A DNA stretch of 64,000 bases from Rhodoferax_B sp049316285 (GTDB lineage Bacteria > Pseudomonadota > Gammaproteobacteria > Burkholderiales > Burkholderiaceae_C): NCBI RefSeq assembly GCF_049316285.1, contig NZ_JBMOXA010000028.1, positions 1-64,000 of the forward strand, given 5' to 3'. Shown here in pieces: positions 25,847 to 35,511 of this stretch. The notes below the pieces were generated by a model. That model did not search any database. It saw only the letters and a list, made by a program, of their open reading frames with translations, and had not been told where the DNA came from. The translations under genes were made by a program, and so were the position numbers. Numbering within the stretch: the stretch's first letter is position 1; each line of letters starts with the position of its first letter.

Positions 25847-27487
25847 TCAAGAGGCCCGCAGCCGTGGCACATGGGTGTTGCCGACCGCGGCTTGGCCCTT
25901 GGGCTGTGCGGATCCCAGCACAGGACTGTTGGCTGGCTCGGTGGTGCTCAGGCGGAAAAACGCCACCGTGCGGGCCAACTGCTCGGCTTGCTCACGCAGG
26001 CTTTGCGCAGCCGCAGCGCTTTCTTCCACCAGGGCCGAGTTCTGCTGCGTCATCTGGTCCAGGTTGCCGACCGACTGGTTGATGCCGCCTATACCCGCGC
26101 TCTGCTCGTTGGCCGCCGCGGAGATGTCGCCAATGATGTCGGTCACACGTTTCACCGACTGCACGATGTCACCCATGGTTGCGCCCGCCTGGTCCACCAG
26201 GCGCGCACCGGACTCCACCTTTTCAACCGAGCTGTTGATCAAGCCCTTGATCTCTTTCGCCGCTTCGGCGCTGCGTTGTGCCAGGCTACGCACTTCGCTA
26301 GCGACCACCGCAAAACCGCGTCCCTGTTCGCCCGCACGTGCGGCTTCCACGGCCGCGTTCAGCGCCAGGATATTGGTTTGGAAAGCGATACCGTCGATCA
26401 CCCCGATGATGTCGGCAATCTTCTTGCTGCTGTGGTTGATGTCTTCCATCGTCACCACCACGTCCTTCACCACCGAGCCGCCTTTCTCGGCCACAGACGA
26501 GGCCGTGGCCGCCAGGGTACTGGCTGCACGGGCGCTGTCGGCACTCTGGCTGACCGTGCCGGTCAGTTGCTCCATCGACGCGGCGGTCTGCTGCAGGTCG
26601 CTGGCGGTTTGTTCGGTGCGGGTGGAGAGATCGTTGTTGCCGGTGGCGATTTCCGCGCTGGCAATCGCAATGCTGTCGGTGCTGCGGCGCACCTGGCTGA
26701 CCATTTCGCTGAGCGAGTTGTTCATGGTCATGAGTGAGCGCAGCAATTCACCAAACTCATCTTTGCGTGACGACTCCAGGCGCGTGGTCAAGTCGCCTTC
26801 GGCAATACGCGCGGCCAGGTCGTTGGCCTGCACCAGCGGCTGCTGGATGCTGCGGATCAGCCAATAGGCTCCGGCCAGCAAAGCCACCACAATCACCAGC
26901 AAGGCCACGAAGGTCAGTTGCATGGTCACGGTGCGCGCGGACTTGGCTTCCTCTTGTGCGACGGCCGATGCTTCTTCCTGCATTTTCACGAAGTCGGCCA
27001 GGTCACCCAGATACTTCTTCACCGAGGCGTTGTAACGGCTGCTGACCAGCGCTGCGGCTTCTTCGGCCTTGCCGGCGGCCTTGAGTTTGACGGCGTCGCC
27101 GCGCAAGCCCACCATGCTCTGACGGCTTTCCGAGATCTTCGCCATCTGGTCCTTGTCGACCTGGCGCAGATTCATGGCCTCTATGCCTTTTTGCACCGTG
27201 GAGATCTGCGCGCTGGTGGCGGCGATCACGTCCTTGAATTCGTTTTCGATGACGGCTTCACTGCTCAGGATCAGCGCCTGGGTACGCGCGGCGTTGGCGG
27301 TGGTCAGCCCGGCCCATTGGGTGGCCGCCTGCACACGCTTGGTCATCTCTTGCTGCACCGTGGCGTTCTCATCCTGCAAACGGGCCGAACGTTCACCCGC
27401 CACCACGATCAAAGCCAGCAACGCGGCAATGATCACCACCACGGCACCCCAAAGTTTGGCGGCGATGCGCACATTGCTCAAATTCAT
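25847..27487 (-). CDS. methyl-accepting chemotaxis protein
   Basis: A 546-aa chemoreceptor. The first membrane helix is at about residues 10-29 (LWGAVVVIIAALLALIVVAG), followed by a four-helix-bundle-type periplasmic domain. A second helix (about 187-210), HAMP (about 212-265) and the cytoplasmic signalling domain come next. The hairpin tip GIAFQTNILALNAAVEAARAGEQGRGFAVV binds CheA/CheW. LSTRTEQTASDLQQTAASM is a methylation-helix block typical of betaproteobacterial Tar/Tsr-like receptors. The C-terminus lacks a CheR-binding NWETF-like pentapeptide. The ligand is unknown and no che genes are nearby. Confidence 0.95.
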   Translation of the reverse strand: MNLSNVRIAAKLWGAVVVIIAALLALIVVAGERSARLQDENATVQQEMTKRVQAATQWAGLTTANAARTQALILSSEAVIENEFKDVIAATSAQISTVQKGIEAMNLRQVDKDQMAKISESRQSMVGLRGDAVKLKAAGKAEEAAALVSSRYNASVKKYLGDLADFVKMQEEASAVAQEEAKSARTVTMQLTFVALLVIVVALLAGAYWLIRSIQQPLVQANDLAARIAEGDLTTRLESSRKDEFGELLRSLMTMNNSLSEMVSQVRRSTDSIAIASAEIATGNNDLSTRTEQTASDLQQTAASMEQLTGTVSQSADSARAASTLAATASSVAEKGGSVVKDVVVTMEDINHSSKKIADIIGVIDGIAFQTNILALNAAVEAARAGEQGRGFAVVASEVRSLAQRSAEAAKEIKGLINSSVEKVESGARLVDQAGATMGDIVQSVKRVTDIIGDISAAANEQSAGIGGINQSVGNLDQMTQQNSALVEESAAAAQSLREQAEQLARTVAFFRLSTTEPANSPVLGSAQPKGQAAVGNTHVPRLRAS

Positions 27488-27563
27488 GAAGTGTCTCCCG
27501 TTGGTTGTAGTACGAACTGTATAGCACCGCTGCCAGCACCAATCAATCGCTGTATTTACCCAC

Positions 27564-27600
27564 TAAAAAAACAAATGGCGGATCAATGTCCGCCATTTGT
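27564..27600 (-). terminator. rho-independent terminator of parC
   Basis: Perfect 12-bp arms (27571-27582 and 27589-27600) with a 6-base loop. On the minus strand they are followed by a run of seven Ts (27564-27570). It lies about 45 bp past the parC stop codon. A further short hairpin (CCTGCGGC/GCCGCAGG) lies between the stop and this terminator. Confidence 0.85.
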
Positions 27601-27644
27601 ATGCTCAGCCCCTGCGGCTGTGTAGGTGCCGCAGGCCGGATGGC

Positions 27645-30098
27645 TTATTCCACGCGTGTGATGCTCGACGGTTTAAAGCCCAGGTCCGCGGCCTTGCCCT
27701 TGCGCCCACGGGCCGCACGCGCATTGTTCAGCGAGCGGATTTCCAGCGTTTCCTCACGCGCTTTGCCACCTCGGCCAACACCTGCAATCCGCACACTGCG
27801 GCTGTAGGCGGCGGCTCCGGCCAGCGTGTCTTTGTCGTCCAGGTCCAACAACAGCAGGCCGCGCCCGCCGTTGGCCATGGTCTTCAGCTCGCTGATCTCG
27901 AACGTCAGGATGCGCCCGCCTGCCGACGCACAGGCCACATGTGTGGCCGGCACCAGCGGCACACCACCACTGGAGCCGCTGACGTGTGACGGCACACACA
28001 CGGACTCACCTTCACCCAGGGTGATGAATGCCTTGCCACCCTTGTTGCGGCCCAGCATGTTTTCCACGTTCGCCAGGAAGCCGTAACCACCCGAACTGCT
28101 CAACAGCAGCGTGGCCGTGGCCGGGCCGGCAAAATAATGCGCGAGCTGCGTGCCGGCTTCCAGGTCGATCATGGTGGTGACGGGTTGCCCATCGCCGCGC
28201 GCACCGGGCAGCGAGGCCACGGGAATGGAGTACACGCGGCCGGTCTTGTCCTTGGCCGTGCCAAACACCAACAGCGTATCCACCGTGCGGCACTCAAACG
28301 CGCCGTAGAGTGCATCACCCGACTTGAAGCTGTACTCGGATGCCCCGGCAGCCCCGGCTGCGCGGTCTTTGGCCCAGCCCTTCTGTGCACGCACCCAGCC
28401 TTTTTGCGACACCACTACCGTCACCGGCTCGTCCAGCACCTTGACTTCAACCACGGCGCGTTTTTCGGCCTGGATCAGCGTGCGGCGCGCATCGGCAAAG
28501 GTCTTGGCGTCGGCTTCTATCTCCTTGACCATCAAGCGGCGCAGGCTCGCGGGGTTGGCCAGAATGTCTTCAAGCTTGGTTTGCTCTTCGCGCAGGGCCT
28601 TGAGCTCCTGCTCGATCTTGATGGCTTCGAGCCGCGCCAACTGGCGCAAGCGGATTTCGAGAATGTCTTCGGCCTGCCGGTCGCTGAGATTGAAGCGCGC
28701 GATCAGCGCGGCCTTGGGCTCATCGGACTGGCGGATGATGGCAATCACCTCGTCGATGTTGAGCAGCACGATCTGCCGCCCCTCGAGGATATGGATGCGG
28801 TCCAGCACCTTGTCCAGACGGTGCTGCGAGCGGCGTTGCAGCGTGGTCTGGCGGAAGGCGATCCACTCGTCCAGCATCTGCCGCAGCGACTTCTGCGTCG
28901 GGCGGCCATCCAGGCCAATCATGGTCATGTTGACCGGCGCCGAGGTCTCCAGGCTGGTGTGGGCCAGCAGCGCATTGATCAGTTCCGACTGCTGGGTGCG
29001 GCTGGTCTTGGGCTCGAACACCAGGCGCACGGCGGCGTCTTTGTTCGACTCGTCGCGCACCACATCGAGTACCGCCAAGACACTCGCCTTGAGTTGTGTC
29101 TGTTCCTGGCTCAAGGCCTTTTTGCCAGCCTTGATCTTAGGATTGGTGAGCTCTTCGATTTCTTCCAGGACACGCTGCGAACTGACGTTGGGCGGCAGTT
29201 CGTAGACCACCATCTGCCACTGGCCGCGCGCCAGTTCCTCGATCTTCCAGCGCGCGCGCACCTTGAGCGAGCCACGCCCGGTGCGGTAGGCGTCGGCAAT
29301 ATCGCTGGCGCTGCTGATGATCTGGCCGCCGCCGGGGTAGTCCGGGCCGGGCACCAGAGCGAACAAATCTTCGTCACTGAGCTTGGGTGTTTTGATCAGC
29401 GCAATACACGCATCGGCGATTTCGCGCAGGTTGTGGCTAGGGATTTCGGTGGCCAAACCCACGGCAATGCCGCTGGCGCCGTTGAGCAAATTAAACGGCA
29501 GGCGCGCGGGCAACTGGCGCGGCTCCTGCGTAGAGCCGTCGTAGTTGGGCACGTAGTCGACCGTGCCTTCGTCGATTTCGTCGAGCAGCAGATTGGTGAT
29601 GCGCGACAAACGGGCTTCGGTGTAACGCATGGCGGCGGCGCCATCACCATCACGGCTGCCAAAGTTGCCCTGGCCGTCGATCAGCGGGTAACGCTGGCTG
29701 AAGTCCTGCGCCATGCGCACCAGCGCGTCGTAGGCCGCCTGGTCGCCGTGCGGGTGGAAACGGCCCAACACGTCACCCACCACACGTGCGCTTTTCACCG
29801 GCTTGGCGCCGGTGGCGCCATTCGCGCCGCCAAAGCCTAGGCCCATGCGCGACATCGAATACAGGATGCGCCGCTGCACCGGCTTTTGACCATCGGTCAC
29901 GTCCGGCAACGCACGGCCCTTGACCACACTCAGCGCGTATTCGAGGTAGGCGTTCTGCGCGTATTGCGCCAGGCTCAGGTTGCCGTCATCGTCCTGACCG
30001 TCGTCGTCCAGGTCTTGCGGCGGCAAGGGAGGTGCGGCGCCATCGGAAAGGTCATCAGGCGGTTCCGGGGGAAAACCCAGTGTGGATTGCTCACTCAT
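27645..30098 (-). CDS. parC: DNA topoisomerase IV subunit A
   Basis: An 817-aa subunit that cuts and rejoins DNA to unlink daughter chromosomes, acting with ParE. After an acidic, Pro-rich N-terminal extension (about residues 1-40) the GyrA/ParC winged-helix domain has DVTDGQKPVQRRILYSM and FHPHGDQAAYDALVRMAQD, the quinolone-resistance region. The active-site tyrosine lies in AAMRYTEARLS. The coiled-coil tower with IRLRQLARLEAIKIEQEL follows, and the C-terminal beta-pinwheel ends in GFKPSSITRVE. ParC rather than GyrA is indicated by the nearby parE and by the absence of a GyrA-type acidic tail. A terminator lies just downstream. Confidence 0.95.
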   Translation of the reverse strand: MSEQSTLGFPPEPPDDLSDGAAPPLPPQDLDDDGQDDDGNLSLAQYAQNAYLEYALSVVKGRALPDVTDGQKPVQRRILYSMSRMGLGFGGANGATGAKPVKSARVVGDVLGRFHPHGDQAAYDALVRMAQDFSQRYPLIDGQGNFGSRDGDGAAAMRYTEARLSRITNLLLDEIDEGTVDYVPNYDGSTQEPRQLPARLPFNLLNGASGIAVGLATEIPSHNLREIADACIALIKTPKLSDEDLFALVPGPDYPGGGQIISSASDIADAYRTGRGSLKVRARWKIEELARGQWQMVVYELPPNVSSQRVLEEIEELTNPKIKAGKKALSQEQTQLKASVLAVLDVVRDESNKDAAVRLVFEPKTSRTQQSELINALLAHTSLETSAPVNMTMIGLDGRPTQKSLRQMLDEWIAFRQTTLQRRSQHRLDKVLDRIHILEGRQIVLLNIDEVIAIIRQSDEPKAALIARFNLSDRQAEDILEIRLRQLARLEAIKIEQELKALREEQTKLEDILANPASLRRLMVKEIEADAKTFADARRTLIQAEKRAVVEVKVLDEPVTVVVSQKGWVRAQKGWAKDRAAGAAGASEYSFKSGDALYGAFECRTVDTLLVFGTAKDKTGRVYSIPVASLPGARGDGQPVTTMIDLEAGTQLAHYFAGPATATLLLSSSGGYGFLANVENMLGRNKGGKAFITLGEGESVCVPSHVSGSSGGVPLVPATHVACASAGGRILTFEISELKTMANGGRGLLLLDLDDKDTLAGAAAYSRSVRIAGVGRGGKAREETLEIRSLNNARAARGRKGKAADLGFKPSSITRVE

Positions 30099-30272
30099 GG
30101 TGGGAAAGAAATTTCAACAAAAGAGAGATTCAAAAAATGCGCGTGCACCTTGACCAGAAGACAAAGCGCACGTCATGTGCGATCGGGTGGCCCCAAACCA
30201 AGGGCTATGGAGGGGCAAAAATGAAGCAAGAAGTGCTGGTGAACGCCAATGGACTCGAAAGAATTTGACGCC

Positions 30273-31061
30273 TCACTCGTTGGCGACCAGGGTGCCCGCA
30301 GGCATGTTGCCACGCCCCACGGCGCCACCCAGCACGGCAGTGCCGCCGGTCAAACGTGCTTGCGGCGCGCGGCGACGCTGCTCCACCATGGCTTCCGGTG
30401 GGCGCAGGCCACCGTAGAGTGACAACACGGTTTTCACGTAAGCCTGGGTTTCCTTGTAATTGGGAATCTGGTTGCCGGCCCGCTGTACCGCCCCCTCACC
30501 CGCGTTGTAGGAGGCCACGGCCAGCGGCAACTGGCCCGGGAACATGGCAATCAGGTCGCGCAGATAACGTGCGCCGATGCGGATATTGGTTTTCGGGTCG
30601 GTGAGCTTTTGTTCTATGGTGGCATTGGCATCACCGACCAGGCCATAACGCTCGGCCGTGGCCGGCATGATCTGCATCAACCCCACAGCGCCCTTGGGCG
30701 ACACGGCGCTGCTGTTGAACCCCGATTCGGCCACGATCAAGGCCTGCAGCAGCGCATAGTCGATGCGGTTCAGGCTGGCGGCTTCACGCAGGTGGTGCTT
30801 CACCAGCTTGTAGCTGGGCGAAATGTCAAAAAACGCCAGCAACTTGGCCGGCACCGTGGGCACGGTGACCGGGCGCGGGGTGTCCAGCGCGGTGTCAAAG
30901 CTGTCGTCGCCCTTGTAATAAAGCTCGTAACGGCTGTCGACCTGCTCGCTGGCAAAACGCACAACACCTTGCGGGTCGATGTAGCCCCATACGTCCGCCC
31001 AGGCTGAGTGCTGCGAAATCAATAGCAGCCCCGACATTGCCCAGTTGCGTAAAGTGCTCAT
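30273..31061 (-). CDS. lytic transglycosylase, SLT domain
   Basis: A 262-aa exported protein. A signal-peptide-like N-terminus ends near SAWA (about residue 22), followed by a DUF4124-like segment (VWGYIDPQGVVRFASEQVDS). The Slt70-type lysozyme-fold domain lies at about residues 85-225. The catalytic glutamate is in LIVAESGFN, with GAVGLMQIMPATAERYGL and VASYNAGEGAV as the other family blocks. It cleaves peptidoglycan in the periplasm. It lies between parE (26 bp upstream) and parC (174 bp downstream) on the same strand, so it may be cotranscribed with the topoisomerase genes. Confidence 0.92.
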   Translation of the reverse strand: MSTLRNWAMSGLLLISQHSAWADVWGYIDPQGVVRFASEQVDSRYELYYKGDDSFDTALDTPRPVTVPTVPAKLLAFFDISPSYKLVKHHLREAASLNRIDYALLQALIVAESGFNSSAVSPKGAVGLMQIMPATAERYGLVGDANATIEQKLTDPKTNIRIGARYLRDLIAMFPGQLPLAVASYNAGEGAVQRAGNQIPNYKETQAYVKTVLSLYGGLRPPEAMVEQRRRAPQARLTGGTAVLGGAVGRGNMPAGTLVANE

Positions 31062-31087
31062 TTCATCGACTCCTGCGTATCAGCGGA

Positions 31088-33088
31088 TCAAATGTCGATT
31101 TCGACTGCATCACCATGCAGTTCCATCAACTCGCGCCGGGAAGCCGCCTCGCCCTTGCCCATCAGTTTGGTGATCAAGCGCTCGGTTTGCCCAAAGTCCA
31201 CCCGGCCTAGCTGCACCGGCATCAGGCGGCGGGTGTCCGGGTTGAGGGTGGTGTCCCACAACTGCTCGGCGTTCATTTCACCCAAACCTTTGAATCGGCT
31301 GATGCTCCAGGCGCCTTCGCGGACACCTTCTTTGCGCAGCTTGTCGAGAATAGCGGTTAATTCGCCTTCGTCCAAGGCATAAGCCTTGGAAGCGGGCTTT
31401 TTGCCGCGCGCCGGAGCGTCGACACGGAACAGCGGCGGGCGGGCCACAAACACATGACCGGCCTCGATCAACTTGGGGAAATGGCGGAAGAACAGCGTCA
31501 GCAGCAGCACCTGGATGTGTGAGCCGTCCACGTCGGCATCGCTCAGGATGCAGACCTTGCCGTAGCGCAGGCCGCTCAGGTCGGGGCTGTCGTTGGGGCC
31601 ATGCGGATCAACCCCTATGGCCACCGAGATGTCGTGGATTTCGGTGTTGGCGAACAGCCGGTCACGCTCCACCTCCCAGGTGTTGAGCACCTTGCCACGC
31701 AGCGGCAGAATCGCCTGGCATTCCTTGTCGCGGCCCATTTTGGCACTGCCGCCGGCCGAGTCGCCCTCGACCAGAAACACTTCGTTGTGCGCCAGATCGC
31801 GGCTTTCGCAATCGGTGAGTTTGCCGGGCAACACGGCCACGCCCGAGCCCTTGCGCTTCTCCACCTTTTGCCCGGCCTTCTGGCGGGTTTGCGCGGCCTT
31901 GATGGCCAGTTCGGCAAGTTTCTTGCCGTATTCGACGTGCTGGTTCAGCCACAGCTCCAGCGCCGGGCGTACGTAGCTGGACACCAGGCGCACGGCATCG
32001 CGTGAATTCAGCCGTTCCTTGATCTGGCCCTGGAATTGCGGGTCCAGCACCTTGGCCGACAACACATAACTGGCGCGCGCAAAAACGTCTTCGGGCAGCA
32101 GCTTCACACCTTTGGGCAGCAAGGAATGCAGCTCGATGAAGCTTTTGACCGCATTGAACAAACCGTCGCGCAGGCCGCTGTCGTGGGTGCCGCCAGCGCT
32201 GGTGGGAATCAGGTTGACATAGCTTTCGCGCACCGGCTGGCCGTCTTCCGTGAAGGCCACACACCAGGCGGCGCCTTCACCTTCGGCAAAACTCTCATGG
32301 CTATTGTCGGCAAAACCTTCACCTTCAAACAGCGGGATCACCGGGTCGCCATTAAGCGTCTGGCCCAGGTAGTCGCGCAGGCCGCCTTTGTAGAGCCAGG
32401 TCTGCACGTCGTTGGTTTTTTCGACCTTCAGCGTGACCGTGACGCCGGGCATCAGCACGGCCTTGCTACGCAGCAGGTGCATCAGCTCGGCCATGGGGTA
32501 GCTGGAAGATTCGAAATACTTGCCATCCGGCCAGGCGCGCACGGTGGTGCCGTTTTTACGGTCGCCTTCGCCGCTGCCATTGTTCGGGCGCACCACCAGC
32601 GGCTCGATCACATCGCCATCGGCAAACACCAGGCGGGCAACAGAACCTTCGCGGTAAGACGTGACCTCCAAGCGCTTGGACAGCGCGTTGGTGACACTCA
32701 CGCCCACACCGTGCAGACCGCCCGAGAAGCTGTAGGCGCCACCCTTGCCCTTGTCGAACTTGCCGCCCGCGTGCAGGCGCGTGAACACCAGCTCGATCAC
32801 GGGCGCTTTTTCTTCGGGGTGCATGCCGAAGGGAATGCCCCGGCCATCGTCTTCTATGCTCACCGAACCATCGGTGTGCAACGTGACCTTGATTTTTTTA
32901 CCGTGGCCGGCCAGTGCCTCGTCGGCCGAGTTGTCTAGCACTTCCTGGATGACGTGCAGCGGGTTGTCGGTGCGGGTGTACATGCCCGGGCGCTGCTTGA
33001 CGGGCTCCAGGCCCTTGAGCACACGGATAGAACCTTCGGAATAAGCCGGGTTGGCCGGGGTAGCGTTGGGAGGGGTGGTGGTTGCCAT
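31088..33088 (-). CDS. parE: DNA topoisomerase IV subunit B
   Basis: A 666-aa ATPase subunit of topoisomerase IV. The GHKL ATPase domain has LDNSADEALAGHG, IEDDGRGIPFGMH and GGLHGVGVSVTNALS. The transducer domain follows, then the TOPRIM domain with FLVEGDSAGGSAKMGRD and LSDADVDGSHI, and the C-terminal RFKGLGEMNAEQLWDTT. I take the ATG giving MATTTPPNATP (33088); another ATG six codons upstream (33106) is possible, and neither has a clear Shine-Dalgarno. The lytic transglycosylase gene and parC follow on the same strand. Confidence 0.95.
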   Translation of the reverse strand: MATTTPPNATPANPAYSEGSIRVLKGLEPVKQRPGMYTRTDNPLHVIQEVLDNSADEALAGHGKKIKVTLHTDGSVSIEDDGRGIPFGMHPEEKAPVIELVFTRLHAGGKFDKGKGGAYSFSGGLHGVGVSVTNALSKRLEVTSYREGSVARLVFADGDVIEPLVVRPNNGSGEGDRKNGTTVRAWPDGKYFESSSYPMAELMHLLRSKAVLMPGVTVTLKVEKTNDVQTWLYKGGLRDYLGQTLNGDPVIPLFEGEGFADNSHESFAEGEGAAWCVAFTEDGQPVRESYVNLIPTSAGGTHDSGLRDGLFNAVKSFIELHSLLPKGVKLLPEDVFARASYVLSAKVLDPQFQGQIKERLNSRDAVRLVSSYVRPALELWLNQHVEYGKKLAELAIKAAQTRQKAGQKVEKRKGSGVAVLPGKLTDCESRDLAHNEVFLVEGDSAGGSAKMGRDKECQAILPLRGKVLNTWEVERDRLFANTEIHDISVAIGVDPHGPNDSPDLSGLRYGKVCILSDADVDGSHIQVLLLTLFFRHFPKLIEAGHVFVARPPLFRVDAPARGKKPASKAYALDEGELTAILDKLRKEGVREGAWSISRFKGLGEMNAEQLWDTTLNPDTRRLMPVQLGRVDFGQTERLITKLMGKGEAASRRELMELHGDAVEIDI

Positions 33089-33130
33089 GCGAGGCATTCT
33101 AATCACAACTGTATGTAAAAACAGTTTCGG

Positions 33131-33838
33131 TCACACGCTCGGCGGCAAGCTCTGCCCGGGCAAACAGTCCAAGGGCTGTTGCCCGGCTGTAAACCAGGGT
33201 GCAGCAAATGCCCCGGCCAAGCGGATCTGGCCTGTAGTATCCACCTCCAGCCAATCCCCCTCGGGCAGGCCGATCACACGCATGTCGGGCCTGGCGCGCA
33301 GCAATTCGGCCAGGCGCTGGTTGCGTGTTTCACCCTGGTGGCCTGCGGGCAAGGCATTGTTGTAGTGCGGGTTGATCTGAAACGGCAGCAAGCCCAGCGC
33401 ATCGAAGCCGCCGGGGTCGACGATGGGCATGTCGTTGGTGCTGCAAATGGTGGGGCAAGCCAGGTTGGCACCCGCACTCCAGCCCATATAGCCCGCCGCG
33501 CCGCTGCGCACCCGCTCGGCGATGGGGCCCAGCAAACCTTGCGCGCGGCAGTTCTTCAGCAACTGAAAAGTGTTGCCACCGCCCACCACAATGATTTCGG
33601 CCTGGGCTACAGCAGCCACCGGATCGTGCTGGGTGTGCAGGCCCACCAGGTCCCAAGCCAGCGGTGCCAGCGCATCGGCCACGGTTTGGGTGTAAGTGTC
33701 CCAGTCTATGGTCACACCGGCATAGGGCACAAAGACCGCGCGGCGGCGCCCTGCAAACATGGCGCGCGCCGGCGCAATGGCCTGGGGCAAATACTCGCCA
33801 TTGGGCGTACGGGAATTACTCAATAACAACAGGCGCAT
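33131..33838 (-). CDS. pepE: peptidase E (aspartyl dipeptidase, S51)
   Basis: A 235-aa cytoplasmic peptidase that releases N-terminal aspartate from dipeptides. The start MRLLLLSNSRTP is typical of PepE; the frame opens seven codons earlier. The nucleophile serine lies in GYMGWSAGANL. The GGGNTFQLL loop precedes it, and the INPHYNNA segment carries the family's histidine. It lies upstream of parE on the same strand with a 42-bp gap, and is divergent from the MFS gene across 226 bp without a clear promoter. Confidence 0.92.
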   Translation of the reverse strand: MRLLLLSNSRTPNGEYLPQAIAPARAMFAGRRRAVFVPYAGVTIDWDTYTQTVADALAPLAWDLVGLHTQHDPVAAVAQAEIIVVGGGNTFQLLKNCRAQGLLGPIAERVRSGAAGYMGWSAGANLACPTICSTNDMPIVDPGGFDALGLLPFQINPHYNNALPAGHQGETRNQRLAELLRARPDMRVIGLPEGDWLEVDTTGQIRLAGAFAAPWFTAGQQPLDCLPGQSLPPSV

Positions 33839-34064
33839 CAGGGTGTTCCGAGGTTTCAAAGATGAAGATCAATTGTGGCCGGAAGCCAAGCTGCGATTGT
33901 GAATGCCCCAGCCAGCAAAAACCGGCAGCTTTACGTACACTGCCCACCTGCCGCCAAGAGGGTGCCAAGCGAAACAACAGAGGCCACACCCCAGCCCACC
34001 GCCGCATGCCGGCCCCCATCCGCATGCGCCGCGCCCCGAGACAAAACCCAAGACCACAACAACC

Positions 34065-35285
34065 ATGTCCACCGCCACCCCCCAACGCCTTTCCATGCAG
34101 CAGGTTCTGATCTGCGGCGCCTTCATCGTCACCCTTTCCATGGGCATTCGCCACGGCTTTGGCCTGTGGCTGCAGCCCATCACGCAAGAGCGCGGCTGGA
34201 CGCGTGAAACCTTTGCCTTTGCCATTGCCATCCAAAACCTGGCCTGGGGTGTGGCCGGCATTTTTGCGGGCATGCTGGCCGACAAAGTCGGCGCCTTCAA
34301 GGTCATACTGATCGGCACGGTTTGTTATGCGCTCGGCCTGTTTGGCATGGCGCATGCACCTACCCCGCTGCTGTTCACCATCTCCGCCGGGCTGTTGATC
34401 GGCATCGCGCAGGCCGGCACCACGTATTCGGTGGTCTACGGCGTCATAGGGCGCAACATCCCGGCCGAAAAGCGCTCGTGGGCCATGGGCATTGCCGCTG
34501 CGGCAGGTTCGTTTGGCCAATTTTTGATGGTGCCTACCGAAGGTTTCCTGATCAGCCACTTCGGCTGGCAGCAAGCCTTGGTGCTGCTGGGCTTTGCCGC
34601 CTTGTTCATCATTCCCATGGGCTGGGGCCTGCGTGAGCCCAGCTTCAACGGTGCCACACCGGTACGGCGCGAGCAAACGGTGATGCAGGCGCTGCGCGAA
34701 GCGCTCAAATACCCGAGCTTTCAGTTGCTGATGGCGGGCTACTTTGTCTGCGGCTTCCAGGTGGTGTTCATAGGCGTACACATGCCCAGCTATTTAAAGG
34801 ACAAAGGTTTGTCGCCCGAAGTCGCCAGCTACGCGCTGGCGTTGATCGGCCTGTGCAACGTGTTTGGCACCTACATCGCCGGCACCCTGGGCCAACGCAT
34901 GGCCAAGACACGCATCCTGGCCTTCATCTACTTTGCGCGGGCCGTGGTCATCAGTGTGTTCCTGTGGGCGCCGCTGTCGCCCATGAGCGTCTACATCTTC
35001 GCCTCGTTGATGGGCCTGCTGTGGCTGTCCACCGTGCCGCCCACGAATGCCGTGGTGGCGCAGATTTTTGGCGTGCAGCATTTGTCCATGCTCAGCGGCT
35101 TTGTGTTCTTCAGCCACCAGATCGGCTCGTTCATGGGTGTGTGGCTGGGCGGTTTCCTCTACGACCGCACCGGCAGCTATGACGTGGTATGGCTGATCGC
35201 CATCGCGCTGGGCGTGTTTGCCGGTCTTGTGAATTTGCCGGTCAAAGAAGGCGCCATCACACGCCGCCCAGCCATGGCAGGTTGA
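34065..35285 (+). CDS. MFS transporter, oxalate/formate antiporter-like
   Basis: A 406-aa major facilitator with about twelve membrane helices, of the OFA/monocarboxylate type. The first helix starts ICGAFIVTLSMGIRHGFGLWLQPI. The loop between helices 2 and 3 has GMLADKVGAFKVI, and the family's SAGLLIGIAQAGTTYSVVYG stretch follows. It probably moves an organic anion, but the substrate cannot be told from sequence. The frame is open upstream to 33903; that segment is Pro/His-rich and non-hydrophobic, so the ATG at 34065 is chosen. Confidence 0.9.
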   Translation: MSTATPQRLSMQQVLICGAFIVTLSMGIRHGFGLWLQPITQERGWTRETFAFAIAIQNLAWGVAGIFAGMLADKVGAFKVILIGTVCYALGLFGMAHAPTPLLFTISAGLLIGIAQAGTTYSVVYGVIGRNIPAEKRSWAMGIAAAAGSFGQFLMVPTEGFLISHFGWQQALVLLGFAALFIIPMGWGLREPSFNGATPVRREQTVMQALREALKYPSFQLLMAGYFVCGFQVVFIGVHMPSYLKDKGLSPEVASYALALIGLCNVFGTYIAGTLGQRMAKTRILAFIYFARAVVISVFLWAPLSPMSVYIFASLMGLLWLSTVPPTNAVVAQIFGVQHLSMLSGFVFFSHQIGSFMGVWLGGFLYDRTGSYDVVWLIAIALGVFAGLVNLPVKEGAITRRPAMAG

Positions 35286-35316
35286 ACAGCGCCGCCGCCC
35301 GCATTAAAGTGATCAC

Positions 35317-35445
35317 ATGAAGCTTCGCCTAGCCACCACCCTCGCCTACGCCGCCGCACTGGCTGTGCTGGCGGCGGTGTTCACGCTTTACGAGCGTCCA
35401 GAGTTTCTGGTGTCCTTGGCCGACCAGCTTTGGGCCTGCTTCTAG
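35317..35445 (+). CDS. 42-aa single-helix membrane peptide
   Basis: ATG to TAG, 42 codons. Residues about 5-24 form one hydrophobic helix after a basic start (MKLRLATTLAYAAALAVLAA). An amphipathic C-terminal part ends in LADQLWACF. It begins 31 bp after the MFS gene and lies in the same frame as the methyltransferase that follows, separated from it by this TAG and 66 bp. It looks like a real small membrane protein; I cannot assign a function. It is easily missed because it is so short. Confidence 0.5.
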   Translation: MKLRLATTLAYAAALAVLAAVFTLYERPEFLVSLADQLWACF

Positions 35446-35511
35446 CCCACCTCTTGTTTTCAAGCCGAATCGCCACTTCAGGTATTTGGCATCAGCGCGA
35501 GCAGCTACGTT

